Counted from the first letter of the stretch, positions 1 through 9,525 are shown. The stretch: DNA of 64,000 nt from Paenibacillus catalpae (GCF_900112695.1 NZ_FOMT01000001.1:248001-312000), one strand, 5' to 3'. Notes: generated by a model from the letters alone, not told the origin. Numbers and translations: made by a program.

Positions 1-581
1 TGGTCTTATTCTGTTTATTGGCTTTTTTTGTTATTTTTGTCATTGGTTTAGTCGGGGGAGTTCGTAGGAGGACTAAGCAATTCAAGCTTTGGTTTATCTT
101 ATCAGCCGCATTTCTTGTTATCACTGTTATATCATCTTATACAGATAGTACTGAAGATGCTCTTACGCAGACAGTCACAGTCACAGCAATAGACGCAGAC
201 TGGGTAAAACAAGTTATGGAGATTGCAAACAAGAACGTCAAAGAAACAGAAAAATTCGATGAAGTGTCAGCTCTTGCTCAATCCTATAGGGTGGAAAATG
301 AGAATGAGCTCAAAGATTATGAAAAATATCTTGTAGATGAATTTGAAGCGAGAGAGTATTTAAGGGATATAAAGAACCATGAAAATATGCTGCAAAACAC
401 ATTTATCGCAACAGTTGTTTGTGAGCATTATAAAGATCAAGAGAATCAGCCGATCCATACATTTGCTTTCAATATCCTACAAAACACAAAATATACCTAC
501 CAAAGTGTCGATGCTATAGACAGTGATACTGTAGTTGAAAATGAAGAACAAATGGAAAAAGCTTTAGAGAGAATCAAATAA
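1..581 (+). CDS. Membrane-anchored protein of unknown function, 5' end outside window
   Basis: The reading frame is open from the first bases of the window, so the true start lies upstream; the TTG at position 18 is only the first start-like codon inside it. The visible N-terminus carries two hydrophobic stretches separated by a basic RRRTK segment, which suggests a small membrane anchor with two helices. The remaining 130 or so residues are hydrophilic, rich in Glu, Asp and Lys, and probably extracytoplasmic. I recognise no family and assign no function. The base composition is more AT-rich than that of the neighbouring enzyme operon. Confidence 0.6.
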   Translation, partial: VLFCLLAFFVIFVIGLVGGVRRRTKQFKLWFILSAAFLVITVISSYTDSTEDALTQTVTVTAIDADWVKQVMEIANKNVKETEKFDEVSALAQSYRVENENELKDYEKYLVDEFEAREYLRDIKNHENMLQNTFIATVVCEHYKDQENQPIHTFAFNILQNTKYTYQSVDAIDSDTVVENEEQMEKALERIK

Positions 582-640
582 ACAAATTACCATGTTACAC
601 AAACGGAACAATTCAAATGTTTCTGTAGTATAAACAAAAA

Positions 641-681
641 GGCCGTTCCATTGTCATTTTTAAATGACTTATGGCAAGGCC
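641..681 (-). terminator. Intrinsic terminator of the GH88/GH2/lyase operon
   Basis: A long stem is visible: outer GGCC arms and an inner GTCATTT/AAATGAC pair with a TT loop. Read on the minus strand the hairpin is followed by TTTTTGTTT, so it best serves the minus-strand operon. It may also stop the convergent gene ending at 581. Confidence 0.75.
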
Positions 682-696
682 CTTCGTCTATCTAGT

Positions 697-1653
697 TCAT
701 AGCAGCTCCGGAAAGACCCAGGCGTAGGACTGAAAATAACCGCTGTTTCGGTTCATGTTGCCGATGATCGGGCGATAGGAGGAGACGAATCGATCATATT
801 CAGGATCCTCGTAAACCCGGGACATCGCTTCGTACAAATCAAGAGGCCAAGAGCGAGGCGTGAGCGGGGAGGGGAAGTTCTGGCCTTGTTCATAGGGCCA
901 TTCCTCCGCCCGGCCGTCGGCATAATAAAATAAGGTATCAAGCGCCTGCTTAATGCTTTTCCCTCCTGGAGAGATCCAACGAAACAAGTCTTCGCCGGTA
1001 ACGTCCAGGATTTGCTTGGCAGCAGCCGTAAGCGGAGCAAGCGCGAAATAATGGTACCAGATCGCATTGGTTCCTCTCGTCGTTTCTTCCGGGATAAATC
1101 CGGTGAGAGAAAGGGAAGAGTCGATATGCTCTTTCAGATTTGCGGCTTCTTCGGCAAAGGCGGTTGTATCACCCATGAAGCGGTACAGCAATAATTGGGC
1201 ATACAAGCTCCAGCTCCACCAGTTGTTCCGGAGCGGGATTTGGTCCCACTCCGGCAAGAGAACCAGTGTTGTCCATTGGACAAACTGCTCTTGCTCCGCT
1301 CTTTGCCAGCCTGGATAAGTTTTGATCCACTCCGCGGCTTGAAGGAGGCCTGCTCCCAAATAGGCGGACACAAGCGGGCCGTCCTTGTCGGTGATTTCCC
1401 GGTTGACCGCAGCCCAGCCCTGAATCAGCTCCATCGCTTTGTCCGCAAAGACCGTGTTGCCTGTAAGCCGATAAGCCAGCGCCGTCGTGTAAGCAGCTTG
1501 AACATCCGTTTCCATAAGCCTTTTGGCCGCCAAGTGGCTGTCCGTATCAAAATAGAAGCCGGGAATATGCCATACGGGAACGGCATGACAGCTGATGGTC
1601 AGGCTATCCTTTGCCATGCGAAGAAGTTCGTCTCTAACCGCTGCGTGATTCAT
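697..1653 (-). CDS. Alginate-lyase-superfamily (alpha/alpha toroid) protein, cytosolic
   Basis: The 318-residue product resembles the alginate lyase family (Pfam Alginate_lyase, PL5-like alpha/alpha toroid). It has repeated Trp- and Tyr-rich helices, an RNNWWSWSLY segment and an EETTRGTNAIWYHYFAL segment like the family's active-site helices. No signal peptide is visible, so it should act in the cytoplasm on imported oligosaccharides. I chose the ATG at 1653 because AGGAAAGGAAG lies 8 nt upstream. An earlier ATG at 1677 abuts the stop codon of the GH2 gene and has no usable spacing. It is the last gene of a four-gene minus-strand operon. A lyase acting on uronate chains would supply unsaturated ends for the GH88 enzyme of the same operon. 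The exact substrate is unknown. Confidence 0.8.
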   Translation of the reverse strand: MNHAAVRDELLRMAKDSLTISCHAVPVWHIPGFYFDTDSHLAAKRLMETDVQAAYTTALAYRLTGNTVFADKAMELIQGWAAVNREITDKDGPLVSAYLGAGLLQAAEWIKTYPGWQRAEQEQFVQWTTLVLLPEWDQIPLRNNWWSWSLYAQLLLYRFMGDTTAFAEEAANLKEHIDSSLSLTGFIPEETTRGTNAIWYHYFALAPLTAAAKQILDVTGEDLFRWISPGGKSIKQALDTLFYYADGRAEEWPYEQGQNFPSPLTPRSWPLDLYEAMSRVYEDPEYDRFVSSYRPIIGNMNRNSGYFQSYAWVFPELL

Positions 1654-1677
1654 AAGAGGCGCTTCCTTTCCTGCCAT

Positions 1678-4600
1678 CTATTTGGGCTCAACTTCATCAA
1701 GCGTTAAGCTGTATTTGAGATGCCTCATATAGGTTCCATCCGAGTTTCTGAATACCATACCGAACCGAATATCTTTCTCCATGTCATCCACGATGGCAAT
1801 CAGACGGTTTATTCCGGCCTTCAGTATAATCTTTTCCTCCGGATCAGGCACATGAGCGCCATTCAGATAGATCTCATAAGAGCTGTTTGTTGTTACAAGG
1901 AGCTTGCCATGCTTTTCTTCATATGCAGGATCCAGCAAATAGACAAAACAGCTGAGGAACCATCGCTCTCCGTTCGGATTCGGAATACGGAAGGCTCCAT
2001 CCTTGCTGCTGCGTTCCTTCTTCTGCATCCAGCCGTATAGTCCTTCCCCCAGGTTGTTCAGAGAGAATTCAGGATCTATATAATAGGCTTTCATAGCTTC
2101 GTAATCGACGTAGGGACGGCATGGCATGGCCATAATCTTCTCTACTGCCCACTGATTGTCGCCTTTGCGGGAAGACAGCAGTCCGTCATCGAATGCAGCA
2201 CCCAGATTAGCCAGCAATCTCGTATACAACCGGATAGACTTGTCGCTTTCCGTCTCCATAAGCAATTGGGAGAATACGCAAAGCCCTTGTCCTGCTTGTG
2301 TCTGAAGGACGTAGCATTCTGCGGGCTTTACTTTATCCCGATTCAATTCTACCAGAGCCATTCTGCTATATTCATCCGTATGCTGCCCGATAAAATAATC
2401 GTACCATGCCGTTCCTTCCACGCTTGTGCATAAGGCGGCCGCGCCGTCTACCGACAGGCTGTGTGTGCCAAGCGGGCGGTTGACAACATCCCGGAGAGAC
2501 AGAAAAACCTTGTCGTAGCCAAACAAATCTACCGGACTAAAGCCTTGGACTGCCGGCATGGAGTAATCCGCTTCCAGGTGATAGGTTTCTTGCTCCCGAA
2601 TAGTGACAGGGAGCCCAACCAGTGTAGTTAAGGCAGACTCATGCCCGACTGTTGAAGGAAGGATAACAAGCCTGCCGCCTTTTTCTGCAAATCTCTGTAA
2701 TGCTATAACCGATGAGTGATCTGCAAGCAGAGAGGGCTCAGCCACAATCAAGCCATATTCGTCAAGCTGTAGGCTTAATAGATCCTCAAGCAGGTCGAAC
2801 GCAAGGCCAATGGAATGAAAGAAAGCTTCCGCCTTTCCTCCCGGCACTGCCAATACACCGGTACGGACGGCTGCTACTGTCTCCACACTTCCTGCATAAG
2901 CAAGCAAATTACGAAGCAGAAGACAAGCCTGCGGCACGCGATGGAAGTTATCCATCAGCTCCAGCTGATTGGCAATAAAGAGACCGTTCTTGCTCCGGTA
3001 TTCCAAAAGCGGCGACCACAAATCCCCGCCGTCGCCAAAATCACCGGCGCTGCATTCCAAAATCATAGAGATATTGCCTTTGACGGGCTTCTCGAAGGCA
3101 GCCTGCATAATCGGGAGCGGCCCATCCTCACGCAGTTCTTCGTGCCAGAACCTCAAATCATCGTTATCGAGGCCTTGAAGGACAGGATGATCATAATTGC
3201 CGGTATGGGCTCTCATGAAGTCTTGCCGTGAGACCGCTAATTGACCAAAGGACAGATGGAGCTGCTCCAGCAGCAGTACCCGGCCGCCGTGGTCGACATA
3301 ACGGTTAAGGTCTCCTTCAAGCTGACCATCCGGATCCTCCAGCTTGCTGCCAACCACCAGCAGATGTTCGGGGGTCAACTGTCCGATCTGTCCGGGAGAG
3401 GTCCGTTCGCATGCCGGAAGCAGTGCGTTGATAATGCGGTAGTCCTGCTCGCCGCCGGTATAAACGACAGGTCTCTTGAGGGCTATCGGCTCGGTCAAGT
3501 AGCGGGAAGGATACAGCTTGAAGCCCAGATTCAGTTCATGCACCGGCACGTTATCATGCAGCAATTCCGCATGAAAGTGAAGAGGGGAAACCTCGTCTGC
3601 AGGCTCCGGCTTCCACGTAAGGGTTGCCGTTATCCGCTCAGCCGGCCGTTGGACAAACTCCTGTGTCTCTGCATGAATAAGACGACCGGCTTGCCGTACC
3701 TCGCAAACCAATCGGGTCTGGTGTGTATATAACGTATCGTTATAGACGTCGAAGCTTCTGATAATCGGCTCATGATCAAAGAAAGAGCGGTTATAATCGG
3801 CTGGAATGATCGTAGCGGGCTTGAAGGCAGCTGCAAGCATGTCGAACGACGGGTTTTTCCGGTACGACGGATATTCCTTCGGAAGCAGACCGTTGTTTAA
3901 GGTCAGGGAATACCGCGGAATCATCTTTAGCCGCGGCTCCGTTGTACCCCGTTCGTCCCGCTGAAGCGGTATGTCTCGCTCAGGCATGGCTCGCATGAAA
4001 TAATGGGCGAAGTTGAAGGTGGACAAGCCGGATACCTCTTGGCGCCTTGCGTATTCAATGAACAAACGCTCCTTCTCCGCTAGTCCCTTCGTGCATTCAT
4101 CCGTATCCCGGTACGCAAGATGCCCGACATACATGCTGCTGTTCTGAGGGCAAATATACCACCAGCCGCCATGCTCGCCAAATACGAGAGGGACCTTGCG
4201 ATCCCATCCGTCGATGGTTCCGTCAATGTTATAGTGCCGGCTTTCCACCTCGGTAAGTTCTCTTGCGAGAAGGCGGTTATCGCCTTCAAGTATAATCGGG
4301 CGGGTAGGATCAAGCTCGCGAATAAGCGTCATCATAGACGGGATATGCTGCTTGTATCCGTCGCGCCCATCCACCCAGCGCATTTCGTTCTGCAGGCTCC
4401 ACATGATGAGAGAAGGATGATTCTTGTCACGTTCTACCAGTCTGCGAATATGATCCTTGCAATTCGCGATGAACTCGGGATGATCCGCCATCATCGATTT
4501 ACTGGAGCCGTAGATAGCGGTTTCATCAACGAGCAGCATCCCTTCTTCATCGGCAATATCCAGATAGTAGACGGGATGCGGCTCAGCGTGAAGGCGGATG

Positions 4601-5658
4601 CAGTTGACTCCGGCTTCTTTGCACATCCGGTACCAGTTCCTCACATACTCCTTTGTTTGCTGAATCCCGCCTTGAAAATGCCAGGAATCGCCGCGCAGGT
4701 TAAGGGGAGTACCGTTGAGAAAGAAGCGTGGTCCATCGGTGCTTATTTCCCTGAAGCCGAAACGTTCCTCCAGCCGGTCCAGTCTTTGCTCACCGTCCAT
4801 AAGCACGAGCTCCAGCGTATAGAGGAAGGGATGATCCGGATTCCACAGCTTGGCGTCTTCCCACGGAAGACGGAAATGGATCTGACTCGACTCCCTATTT
4901 TGAATCCATCCTCCAGCAGGGGCTTCCGCAGACAAAACAGGCGACAACAAGCCGCTCTCCCGGACAAACAGCCTAATCTTAAAGGTTCCTGTTTTCTCCG
5001 CCATCATGGCCGGAAGGCTGATCTCCGCATGTACATCCAGCCGGCCTTCCCGGACTGACGTGCGAATTGTAACATCTGACAGCGAAACAACCGGCTTGCT
5101 TTCCAGATAAACATCCTGCCATATGCCTCTGGCAAGGGCGCCGAACCAAGAGCCGGCAAGGCCGGTTATTTTCGATTGGCCGGAAGACAGCGTGACTTTC
5201 TCGAAACTGCCGCAGACGACATGAAGATGATGCGCGGCTCCGGCTTTCACCCGTTCGGTCACCTCTACCCGAAGCGGCAAATAGCCATCCTGCCAAACAG
5301 CAATTTGATGATGGTCCAAGTAAATGGCGGCCTTCTGCATAATGCCGTCAAACCTCAGGAAGATGCGCGATTCCTGTTCTGTCATAGCAGCCGGCACCCG
5401 GAACACCCGGTGGAGCACTCCCGCATCCGCCCTTGACCATTCCTTCGGGTAACCATATAAATCATAAGGGGAATACCCGTGCTCGGGTATTTCTCCAAAG
5501 CTTTTGCCCGATGCACGCATGTAGGAGCTCCTCCAGCTGGAGGGTACCTGAACTTTCTGTTCTTCATAGACTATATCCGCTGGAAGGTCAAACCCCGATT
5601 CATTCTCAAACAGGGGCATAAAATCCCAATCGCCATTTAAACTATACGTTGTTCTCAT
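1678..5658 (-). CDS. GH2-family glycoside hydrolase, 1326 aa
   Basis: The N-terminal jelly-roll domain (about residues 1-190), an Ig-like domain (about 190-305) and a TIM barrel (about 305-600) follow the GH2 order. The probable acid/base is Glu425 in SLQNEM and the probable nucleophile is Glu495 in VFGEHGG. GH2 members hydrolyse beta-galactosides, beta-glucuronides or beta-mannosides by a retaining mechanism; the specificity cannot be read here. The protein is much longer than ordinary GH2 enzymes. About 700 C-terminal residues include a region resembling a glutamine-amidotransferase-like fold (about 740-1080) and a final beta-sandwich with a YEIYLNGAHV segment. No signal peptide is present. 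The start has AGGAG 8 nt upstream. The gene sits between the RhaM-like and the lyase-fold genes in one operon, which implies a role in trimming imported uronate-containing oligosaccharides. Confidence 0.88.
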   Translation of the reverse strand: MRTTYSLNGDWDFMPLFENESGFDLPADIVYEEQKVQVPSSWRSSYMRASGKSFGEIPEHGYSPYDLYGYPKEWSRADAGVLHRVFRVPAAMTEQESRIFLRFDGIMQKAAIYLDHHQIAVWQDGYLPLRVEVTERVKAGAAHHLHVVCGSFEKVTLSSGQSKITGLAGSWFGALARGIWQDVYLESKPVVSLSDVTIRTSVREGRLDVHAEISLPAMMAEKTGTFKIRLFVRESGLLSPVLSAEAPAGGWIQNRESSQIHFRLPWEDAKLWNPDHPFLYTLELVLMDGEQRLDRLEERFGFREISTDGPRFFLNGTPLNLRGDSWHFQGGIQQTKEYVRNWYRMCKEAGVNCIRLHAEPHPVYYLDIADEEGMLLVDETAIYGSSKSMMADHPEFIANCKDHIRRLVERDKNHPSLIMWSLQNEMRWVDGRDGYKQHIPSMMTLIRELDPTRPIILEGDNRLLARELTEVESRHYNIDGTIDGWDRKVPLVFGEHGGWWYICPQNSSMYVGHLAYRDTDECTKGLAEKERLFIEYARRQEVSGLSTFNFAHYFMRAMPERDIPLQRDERGTTEPRLKMIPRYSLTLNNGLLPKEYPSYRKNPSFDMLAAAFKPATIIPADYNRSFFDHEPIIRSFDVYNDTLYTHQTRLVCEVRQAGRLIHAETQEFVQRPAERITATLTWKPEPADEVSPLHFHAELLHDNVPVHELNLGFKLYPSRYLTEPIALKRPVVYTGGEQDYRIINALLPACERTSPGQIGQLTPEHLLVVGSKLEDPDGQLEGDLNRYVDHGGRVLLLEQLHLSFGQLAVSRQDFMRAHTGNYDHPVLQGLDNDDLRFWHEELREDGPLPIMQAAFEKPVKGNISMILECSAGDFGDGGDLWSPLLEYRSKNGLFIANQLELMDNFHRVPQACLLLRNLLAYAGSVETVAAVRTGVLAVPGGKAEAFFHSIGLAFDLLEDLLSLQLDEYGLIVAEPSLLADHSSVIALQRFAEKGGRLVILPSTVGHESALTTLVGLPVTIREQETYHLEADYSMPAVQGFSPVDLFGYDKVFLSLRDVVNRPLGTHSLSVDGAAALCTSVEGTAWYDYFIGQHTDEYSRMALVELNRDKVKPAECYVLQTQAGQGLCVFSQLLMETESDKSIRLYTRLLANLGAAFDDGLLSSRKGDNQWAVEKIMAMPCRPYVDYEAMKAYYIDPEFSLNNLGEGLYGWMQKKERSSKDGAFRIPNPNGERWFLSCFVYLLDPAYEEKHGKLLVTTNSSYEIYLNGAHVPDPEEKIILKAGINRLIAIVDDMEKDIRFGMVFRNSDGTYMRHLKYSLTLDEVEPK

Positions 5659-5689
5659 TGTGCATGCTCCTCATCCTAAGCCGTTGTCC

Positions 5690-6334
5690 TCAAGCCTGGA
5701 ACAGCAGAGGGATTTCCAGCCATATCAGGGAATTGTCTGTCTCTTCGTCCCACATGATGAAGTGGGGATTCATGGCGGCCATCCAGTCAGCTGGCGTGTG
5801 TGCGGTGGAGAGCTTGCCCTTGTAGGACGGAGACTCCATAGTCGCCGGATGTTCGGAATAGAAGAATATGAGATTTTCGTGAAGGGCGATTATCCCGTAT
5901 TTATCCCCGTCACCGGGACGTTCTTCCTGATATTGATAATGGTAAAAGATATAGCTGGCCACTTGCTCCGGCTTCAGCCGGGCAATTCGGGCAAAAGGCT
6001 TTGCCGTATGGTTGTCCCGGCGCCAAGGCTCTTCGCTGACTGGCTGCTGGTAATGGAAAATGTCCATCATCGGTACCCAGTTCCTCGGAATGTCCGCACC
6101 GGGCCAAGTCTCAAGACCGGCCTCGCAGCGCTGAAAGAGAGAGTGGGGATCTATTCCTTTTGCCGGGCTTTCGTAATAGAGAAACAGCAGAGAATCCCAG
6201 TAAAATAGACTAAGATTCTGAGCGCCTGCTTCCTTCATCTGAGCCTTAAGGCCGGACATAAATCGATCATCGCGGAAATAGACCTCCGGAGCTAACCCTT
6301 TACGGCATTGCGCAAGATAGTGATAACGCTGCAT
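5690..6334 (-). CDS. Duplicated RhaM-like (L-rhamnose mutarotase-type) protein
   Basis: The 214-residue product appears to hold two copies of a roughly 100-residue ferredoxin-like domain of the L-rhamnose mutarotase type. The first half has a GAQNLSLFYWDSLLFLYYE strand pair and an MMDIF end. The second has YGIIALHENLIFFYSE and a W-x3-M-x2-HFIMWD end. RhaM proteins interconvert anomers of L-rhamnose, normally as single-domain dimers of about 104 residues, so this would be an intramolecular dimer. Its ribosome binding site, AAGGGAGG, lies within the last codons of the GH88 gene, which ends 3 nt before this start, so translation is probably coupled. The mutarotase activity is an inference from weak similarity. 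Confidence 0.55.
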   Translation of the reverse strand: MQRYHYLAQCRKGLAPEVYFRDDRFMSGLKAQMKEAGAQNLSLFYWDSLLFLYYESPAKGIDPHSLFQRCEAGLETWPGADIPRNWVPMMDIFHYQQPVSEEPWRRDNHTAKPFARIARLKPEQVASYIFYHYQYQEERPGDGDKYGIIALHENLIFFYSEHPATMESPSYKGKLSTAHTPADWMAAMNPHFIMWDEETDNSLIWLEIPLLFQA

Positions 6335-6337
6335 AAG

Positions 6338-7477
6338 CTACCTCCCTTGCCGCTCGTACCAATAACCCGGCACTCCGCGTTCCATTCTCATCAAGGCTTC
6401 CAGATAGAAATAATCTCCCCAGATGACATAATCATCGGGCGAAATATCAAGCCTGACCGCATAGGAGCCCCGGTTAATCAGACCTTGAGCATCGGTCTCT
6501 CCAGCGGTGGAATAGTTCGCGACAAGGGAAGCAGCGATTCTCCTGGCGGCGCTTGTCAGCCATTCCCGGTCGTTATCTTCCTCCGGAAGCAGAGAGGCAA
6601 GCTCGAGCATTCCTGAAGCGGCGATGGCTGCAGCGGAGCTGTCCCGCTTCGTCTCCGGCACTTGAGGCACGTCGAAATCCCAATACACGACACCGTCATC
6701 AGGGAGCCGATCCACAAAATAGCGCGCCAATCGTTTGGACGTCTCCATCAGCTCGGGCTGCTGCATATATCGATAAGCCAATGCAAATCCATAGATTCCC
6801 CACGCCTGCCCTCTGGTCCAAGTAGAACCGTCCCGACTGCCTTGATGGGTGCCGCCGCGGATAGAGTCACCAGTCTCTAAATCGAAATAAAAGGTATGGT
6901 AGGAGGAATCATCTCCGCGGACAAGGAACCGTCGGCTGAGTGCCGTTTGCTGCTCGGCTGCTTGACGGTATCGTTCTTCTCCGGTTTGCTGATAAGCCCA
7001 GTGGAGCAAGGGCAGGTTCATCAGGCAATCAATAATGATTCTTCCGCCGTTCTGCGGATCGTCCTTGGGACCCCAAGCCTGCAGCATCCCGGGAATCTCG
7101 CGCCATCTCTCCAACAGTATGTCTGCGGCCTGCAGCGTATTCAACCGGGATGTATCGTCTTGTTCCAATATCCATTGGGCCTTGGTAGAGAGGGAATAAA
7201 GAAAGCCAATGTCGTGATGATCGAGATTCACCCGGTTCATCAGGCGCTCGCGGAAGCTGTCCACGGTTTTAATGGCGGCATCCCGGTACCTGTCATCCTT
7301 GCTGTATTCATAAGACAGCCACAGCATTCCGGTCCAGAAGCCTTCGGTCCAGTCATTGCCCGGAGTCAGCCGATAGATTCGGTTTCCTTGGGTGCTGGTG
7401 AGAGGGAACTGGTTTTCAAATCGTTTGATATTATTTGCTACTACGATCAGAGCGTCTTCGATGGCTTGAGCCCACAT
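6338..7477 (-). CDS. ugl: GH88 unsaturated glucuronyl hydrolase
   Basis: The 379-residue protein matches, from memory, the well-studied unsaturated glucuronyl hydrolase of Bacillus sp. GL1 along its whole length. Shared segments include NLDHHDIGFLYS, RIIIDCLMNLPLL, RFLVRGDDSSYHTFYFD and DGSTWTRGQAWGIYGFAL. Asp89 and Asp150 correspond to that enzyme's Asp88 and Asp149, which hydrate the C4-C5 double bond and so release unsaturated glucuronic acid from the non-reducing end of lyase products. It lacks a signal peptide and should be cytosolic. GGAGG stands 8 nt before the ATG. It is the promoter-proximal gene of a four-gene operon and is divergent from an AraC regulator, a likely controller. Confidence 0.93.
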   Translation of the reverse strand: MWAQAIEDALIVVANNIKRFENQFPLTSTQGNRIYRLTPGNDWTEGFWTGMLWLSYEYSKDDRYRDAAIKTVDSFRERLMNRVNLDHHDIGFLYSLSTKAQWILEQDDTSRLNTLQAADILLERWREIPGMLQAWGPKDDPQNGGRIIIDCLMNLPLLHWAYQQTGEERYRQAAEQQTALSRRFLVRGDDSSYHTFYFDLETGDSIRGGTHQGSRDGSTWTRGQAWGIYGFALAYRYMQQPELMETSKRLARYFVDRLPDDGVVYWDFDVPQVPETKRDSSAAAIAASGMLELASLLPEEDNDREWLTSAARRIAASLVANYSTAGETDAQGLINRGSYAVRLDISPDDYVIWGDYFYLEALMRMERGVPGYWYERQGR

Positions 7478-7515
7478 GTCGGCATCCTCCAGTCCATATT
7501 GTCATTTCTGCCTCC

Positions 7516-7521
7516 ATTATA
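7516..7521 (-). promoter_or_regulatory. Candidate -10 of the GH88 operon promoter
   Basis: On the minus strand this reads TATAAT, 39 nt before the GH88 start codon. No good -35 is visible at 17 nt, which suits an activator-dependent promoter next to the divergent araC-type gene. Confidence 0.4.
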
Positions 7522-7594
7522 TAGCCGGACGGATTATTCCCGGTTGTGCTAAAATATAACTAAATTGCGATTATATCTTGGGGGAGCGGTCGAA

Positions 7595-8470
7595 TTGGCG
7601 TCTCATATCGAGCATATGGATCCGGGGCAAAGCAGCTTTTTTCTTGCCTTCCGGGATGAGTGGACGGAGGATCATTTTCTGAAGTTTCACGCGCATCAAG
7701 GTGTGGAATTGCTCTTTATCCATGAAGGCGAAGGAGTGGTGGAGGTGGATGGCAGCAGCTACAAGCTTGAGGGCGGATCGTTGTTCTGCTTCCAGCCTTA
7801 TCAGCTGCACAAGCTGGAGATTCCGGGCCGGAAGGATACCCGGTATATCAGGACCAATCTGACTTTTGACCCGCGCTTCCTGGAGCCCTATCTGGTGCCG
7901 CATCCCAAGCTGCAGGCCTTTCTCCGTTTTCTGTCCAGAGGGACAATGCCCGCACCGAAATTCGCATTCGAGGAAAAGCAATTCGCGGCTATCATGGAGT
8001 GCCATGCATGGGCGGTCAGGGAGACCGGGGAGGAGCAGGAGGAGGCACGTGTATTATTGCTGATAACCTTGCTTCGTTATCTTCAGCTGTCCGTTATTAC
8101 GCATGCGGAGCTTCCTTCGGAGGACTGGTCGGTCAAAAAAACCGCCCACATTGAAGCGATTATGGATTGGATCGAGCAATCTTACAGGCAGCGCTTCCAT
8201 TTGGATGTGTTAGCGGAAGAGCTTCATCTTTCTCCTTACTACGTGTCCCACTTGTTCAAACAATACACCGGGGTATCGCTGACGGATTATGTCACGGTCA
8301 GAAGAATTCGCGAAGCTTGCGTGCTGCTCGGGAGCTCTGATCTGTCGGTGCAGCAGATCGCTCGGGAGGTTGGCCGTTTAAGTGCCCCTTATTTCTGCAA
8401 GCTGTTCAAAAAACATAAAAGCATGACGCCGCTGGACTACCGGTCGGCGCTGCGTCATACCGCTAAATAG
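7595..8470 (+). CDS. AraC-family transcriptional regulator
   Basis: The 291-residue protein has an N-terminal cupin-like sensor domain (HQGVELLFIHEGEGVVEVDG, then SLFCFQPYQLH) and a C-terminal double helix-turn-helix of about 100 residues with LAEELHLSPYYVSHLFKQYTG and the family signature near PYFCKLFKKHKSMTPLDYR. Such regulators usually activate sugar catabolic genes when a sugar binds the cupin. I chose the TTG at 7595 because GGGGGAG lies 8 nt upstream; the earlier TTG at 7565 has no ribosome binding site. The gene diverges from the GH88-RhaM-GH2-lyase operon, its most likely target. Confidence 0.9.
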   Translation: MASHIEHMDPGQSSFFLAFRDEWTEDHFLKFHAHQGVELLFIHEGEGVVEVDGSSYKLEGGSLFCFQPYQLHKLEIPGRKDTRYIRTNLTFDPRFLEPYLVPHPKLQAFLRFLSRGTMPAPKFAFEEKQFAAIMECHAWAVRETGEEQEEARVLLLITLLRYLQLSVITHAELPSEDWSVKKTAHIEAIMDWIEQSYRQRFHLDVLAEELHLSPYYVSHLFKQYTGVSLTDYVTVRRIREACVLLGSSDLSVQQIAREVGRLSAPYFCKLFKKHKSMTPLDYRSALRHTAK

Positions 8471-8489
8471 CTTGTCCCTGCCGGCATGG

Positions 8490-9359
8490 TTAAACCCTGC
8501 CCATTCTGCCGGACCGGTATTGCCCCGGAGTGACTCCCGATTGCTTGCGGAATAGCCGTATGAAATAGTTCGTGTTCTCGATTCCCACGTGCTGGCCGAT
8601 TTCTGCTACGGATAAGGCTGTACGCTCAAGCAGCGATTTGGCCCTTCTGATCTGCAGATCGTGCAAATATTGAAGTGGACTCATCCCTGTATATTTTTTC
8701 AGACACCTGGCGAGATAGTCGAAATGGAAATGCAGCGTCTGCTCCATATGCTTCGCGTCAAACGGGCGGGTCATATGCTGCTCTAGATAAGCGATTGCTT
8801 GATCGCTCAGCAGTCTGGAGCGGGGAGCATATTGGTTGCGCACGGCCGTTTGCAGCTCAACGAACAGACTTGCCAGCTGCGACTGCAGCAGTAACGAGCT
8901 TGCAGGCGATAAGGCATGATGCAGCTCCAGCATCTGCTGCAGGTACGGAAGGATGTCCGGGATATGGATACTCGTAAACTTCGGAATATACATCATCTGC
9001 TGATGGGGAGTAAGATCGTCATTGGTCCCTTTGGTAAAAGGAATAGACCATGAAATCTGACCGCTGTCGACCGCCCGGACAGGAGCCTGGTGGGCAAAAT
9101 GGATCCAATAGATTTCGGTTACTTCCTCGCAGGGGCGATGACCGATATGCATGCGGTTTGGCTCCAGCACAAGCATGCAGCCTTCTTTGATTTCGTAAGG
9201 CACATCATCCTCTGTCATATATAAGGTCCCTTTCAGGACAAAGAGCATGTCATACACGTTAAACGACCTTGCAACATGCTGTTGTCCCGGTGTCCAGCAG
9301 GAGTGACCAATTGTGAGCAGCTGCGGCAGCGGAGGGATAATCAGTTCAAGACAATGCAT
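8490..9359 (-). CDS. AraC-family transcriptional regulator
   Basis: This 289-residue one-component regulator has an N-terminal cupin-type domain (FVLKGTLYMTEDD, MLVLEPNRMHIGHRP) and a C-terminal AraC helix-turn-helix pair ending near NYFIRLFRKQSGVTPGQYR. The open frame continues upstream, but the ATG at 9359 has AAAGGAG 9 nt before it and the sequence before it does not look like the family, so I take 9359 as the start. It is divergent from the GHL6/GH42M-type hydrolase at 9526 and is likely to control it. A cre-like sequence lies 28 nt upstream of the start codon. Confidence 0.9.
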   Translation of the reverse strand: MHCLELIIPPLPQLLTIGHSCWTPGQQHVARSFNVYDMLFVLKGTLYMTEDDVPYEIKEGCMLVLEPNRMHIGHRPCEEVTEIYWIHFAHQAPVRAVDSGQISWSIPFTKGTNDDLTPHQQMMYIPKFTSIHIPDILPYLQQMLELHHALSPASSLLLQSQLASLFVELQTAVRNQYAPRSRLLSDQAIAYLEQHMTRPFDAKHMEQTLHFHFDYLARCLKKYTGMSPLQYLHDLQIRRAKSLLERTALSVAEIGQHVGIENTNYFIRLFRKQSGVTPGQYRSGRMGRV

Positions 9360-9386
9360 GGCCAAGGTCTCCTTTGCACGGTACTG

Positions 9387-9401
9387 TTGTAATCGCTTAC
9401 C
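9387..9401. promoter_or_regulatory. CcpA cre-like site
   Basis: TTGTAATCGCTTACC matches the relaxed cre consensus WTGNAANCGNWNNCW at 14 of 15 positions. It lies just upstream of the minus-strand araC-type gene and within the divergent promoter region. Confidence 0.45.
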
Positions 9402-9525
9402 CGATTGTAGCATGGCTGCTATCCAGAAGGTAGAAAATGTGCTATAAAAAGTCGTTAATGAACCTGTCCGGTCAAGCGTTGAACTTATATAGTTAACGTA
9501 TACGAACCGGAAAGGATGACAGAAT

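Noticed and set aside
4120..5058. A 312-codon plus-strand frame inside the GH2 gene
   Set aside because: It is fully antisense to the conserved GH2 barrel and sugar-binding domains and its translation shows no recognisable fold.
7556..7569. A further copy of the core-locus palindrome at AACTAAATTGCGAT
   Set aside because: Only one half matches well and no -10 hexamer lies 23-24 nt away on either strand, so I did not add it to the motif set.
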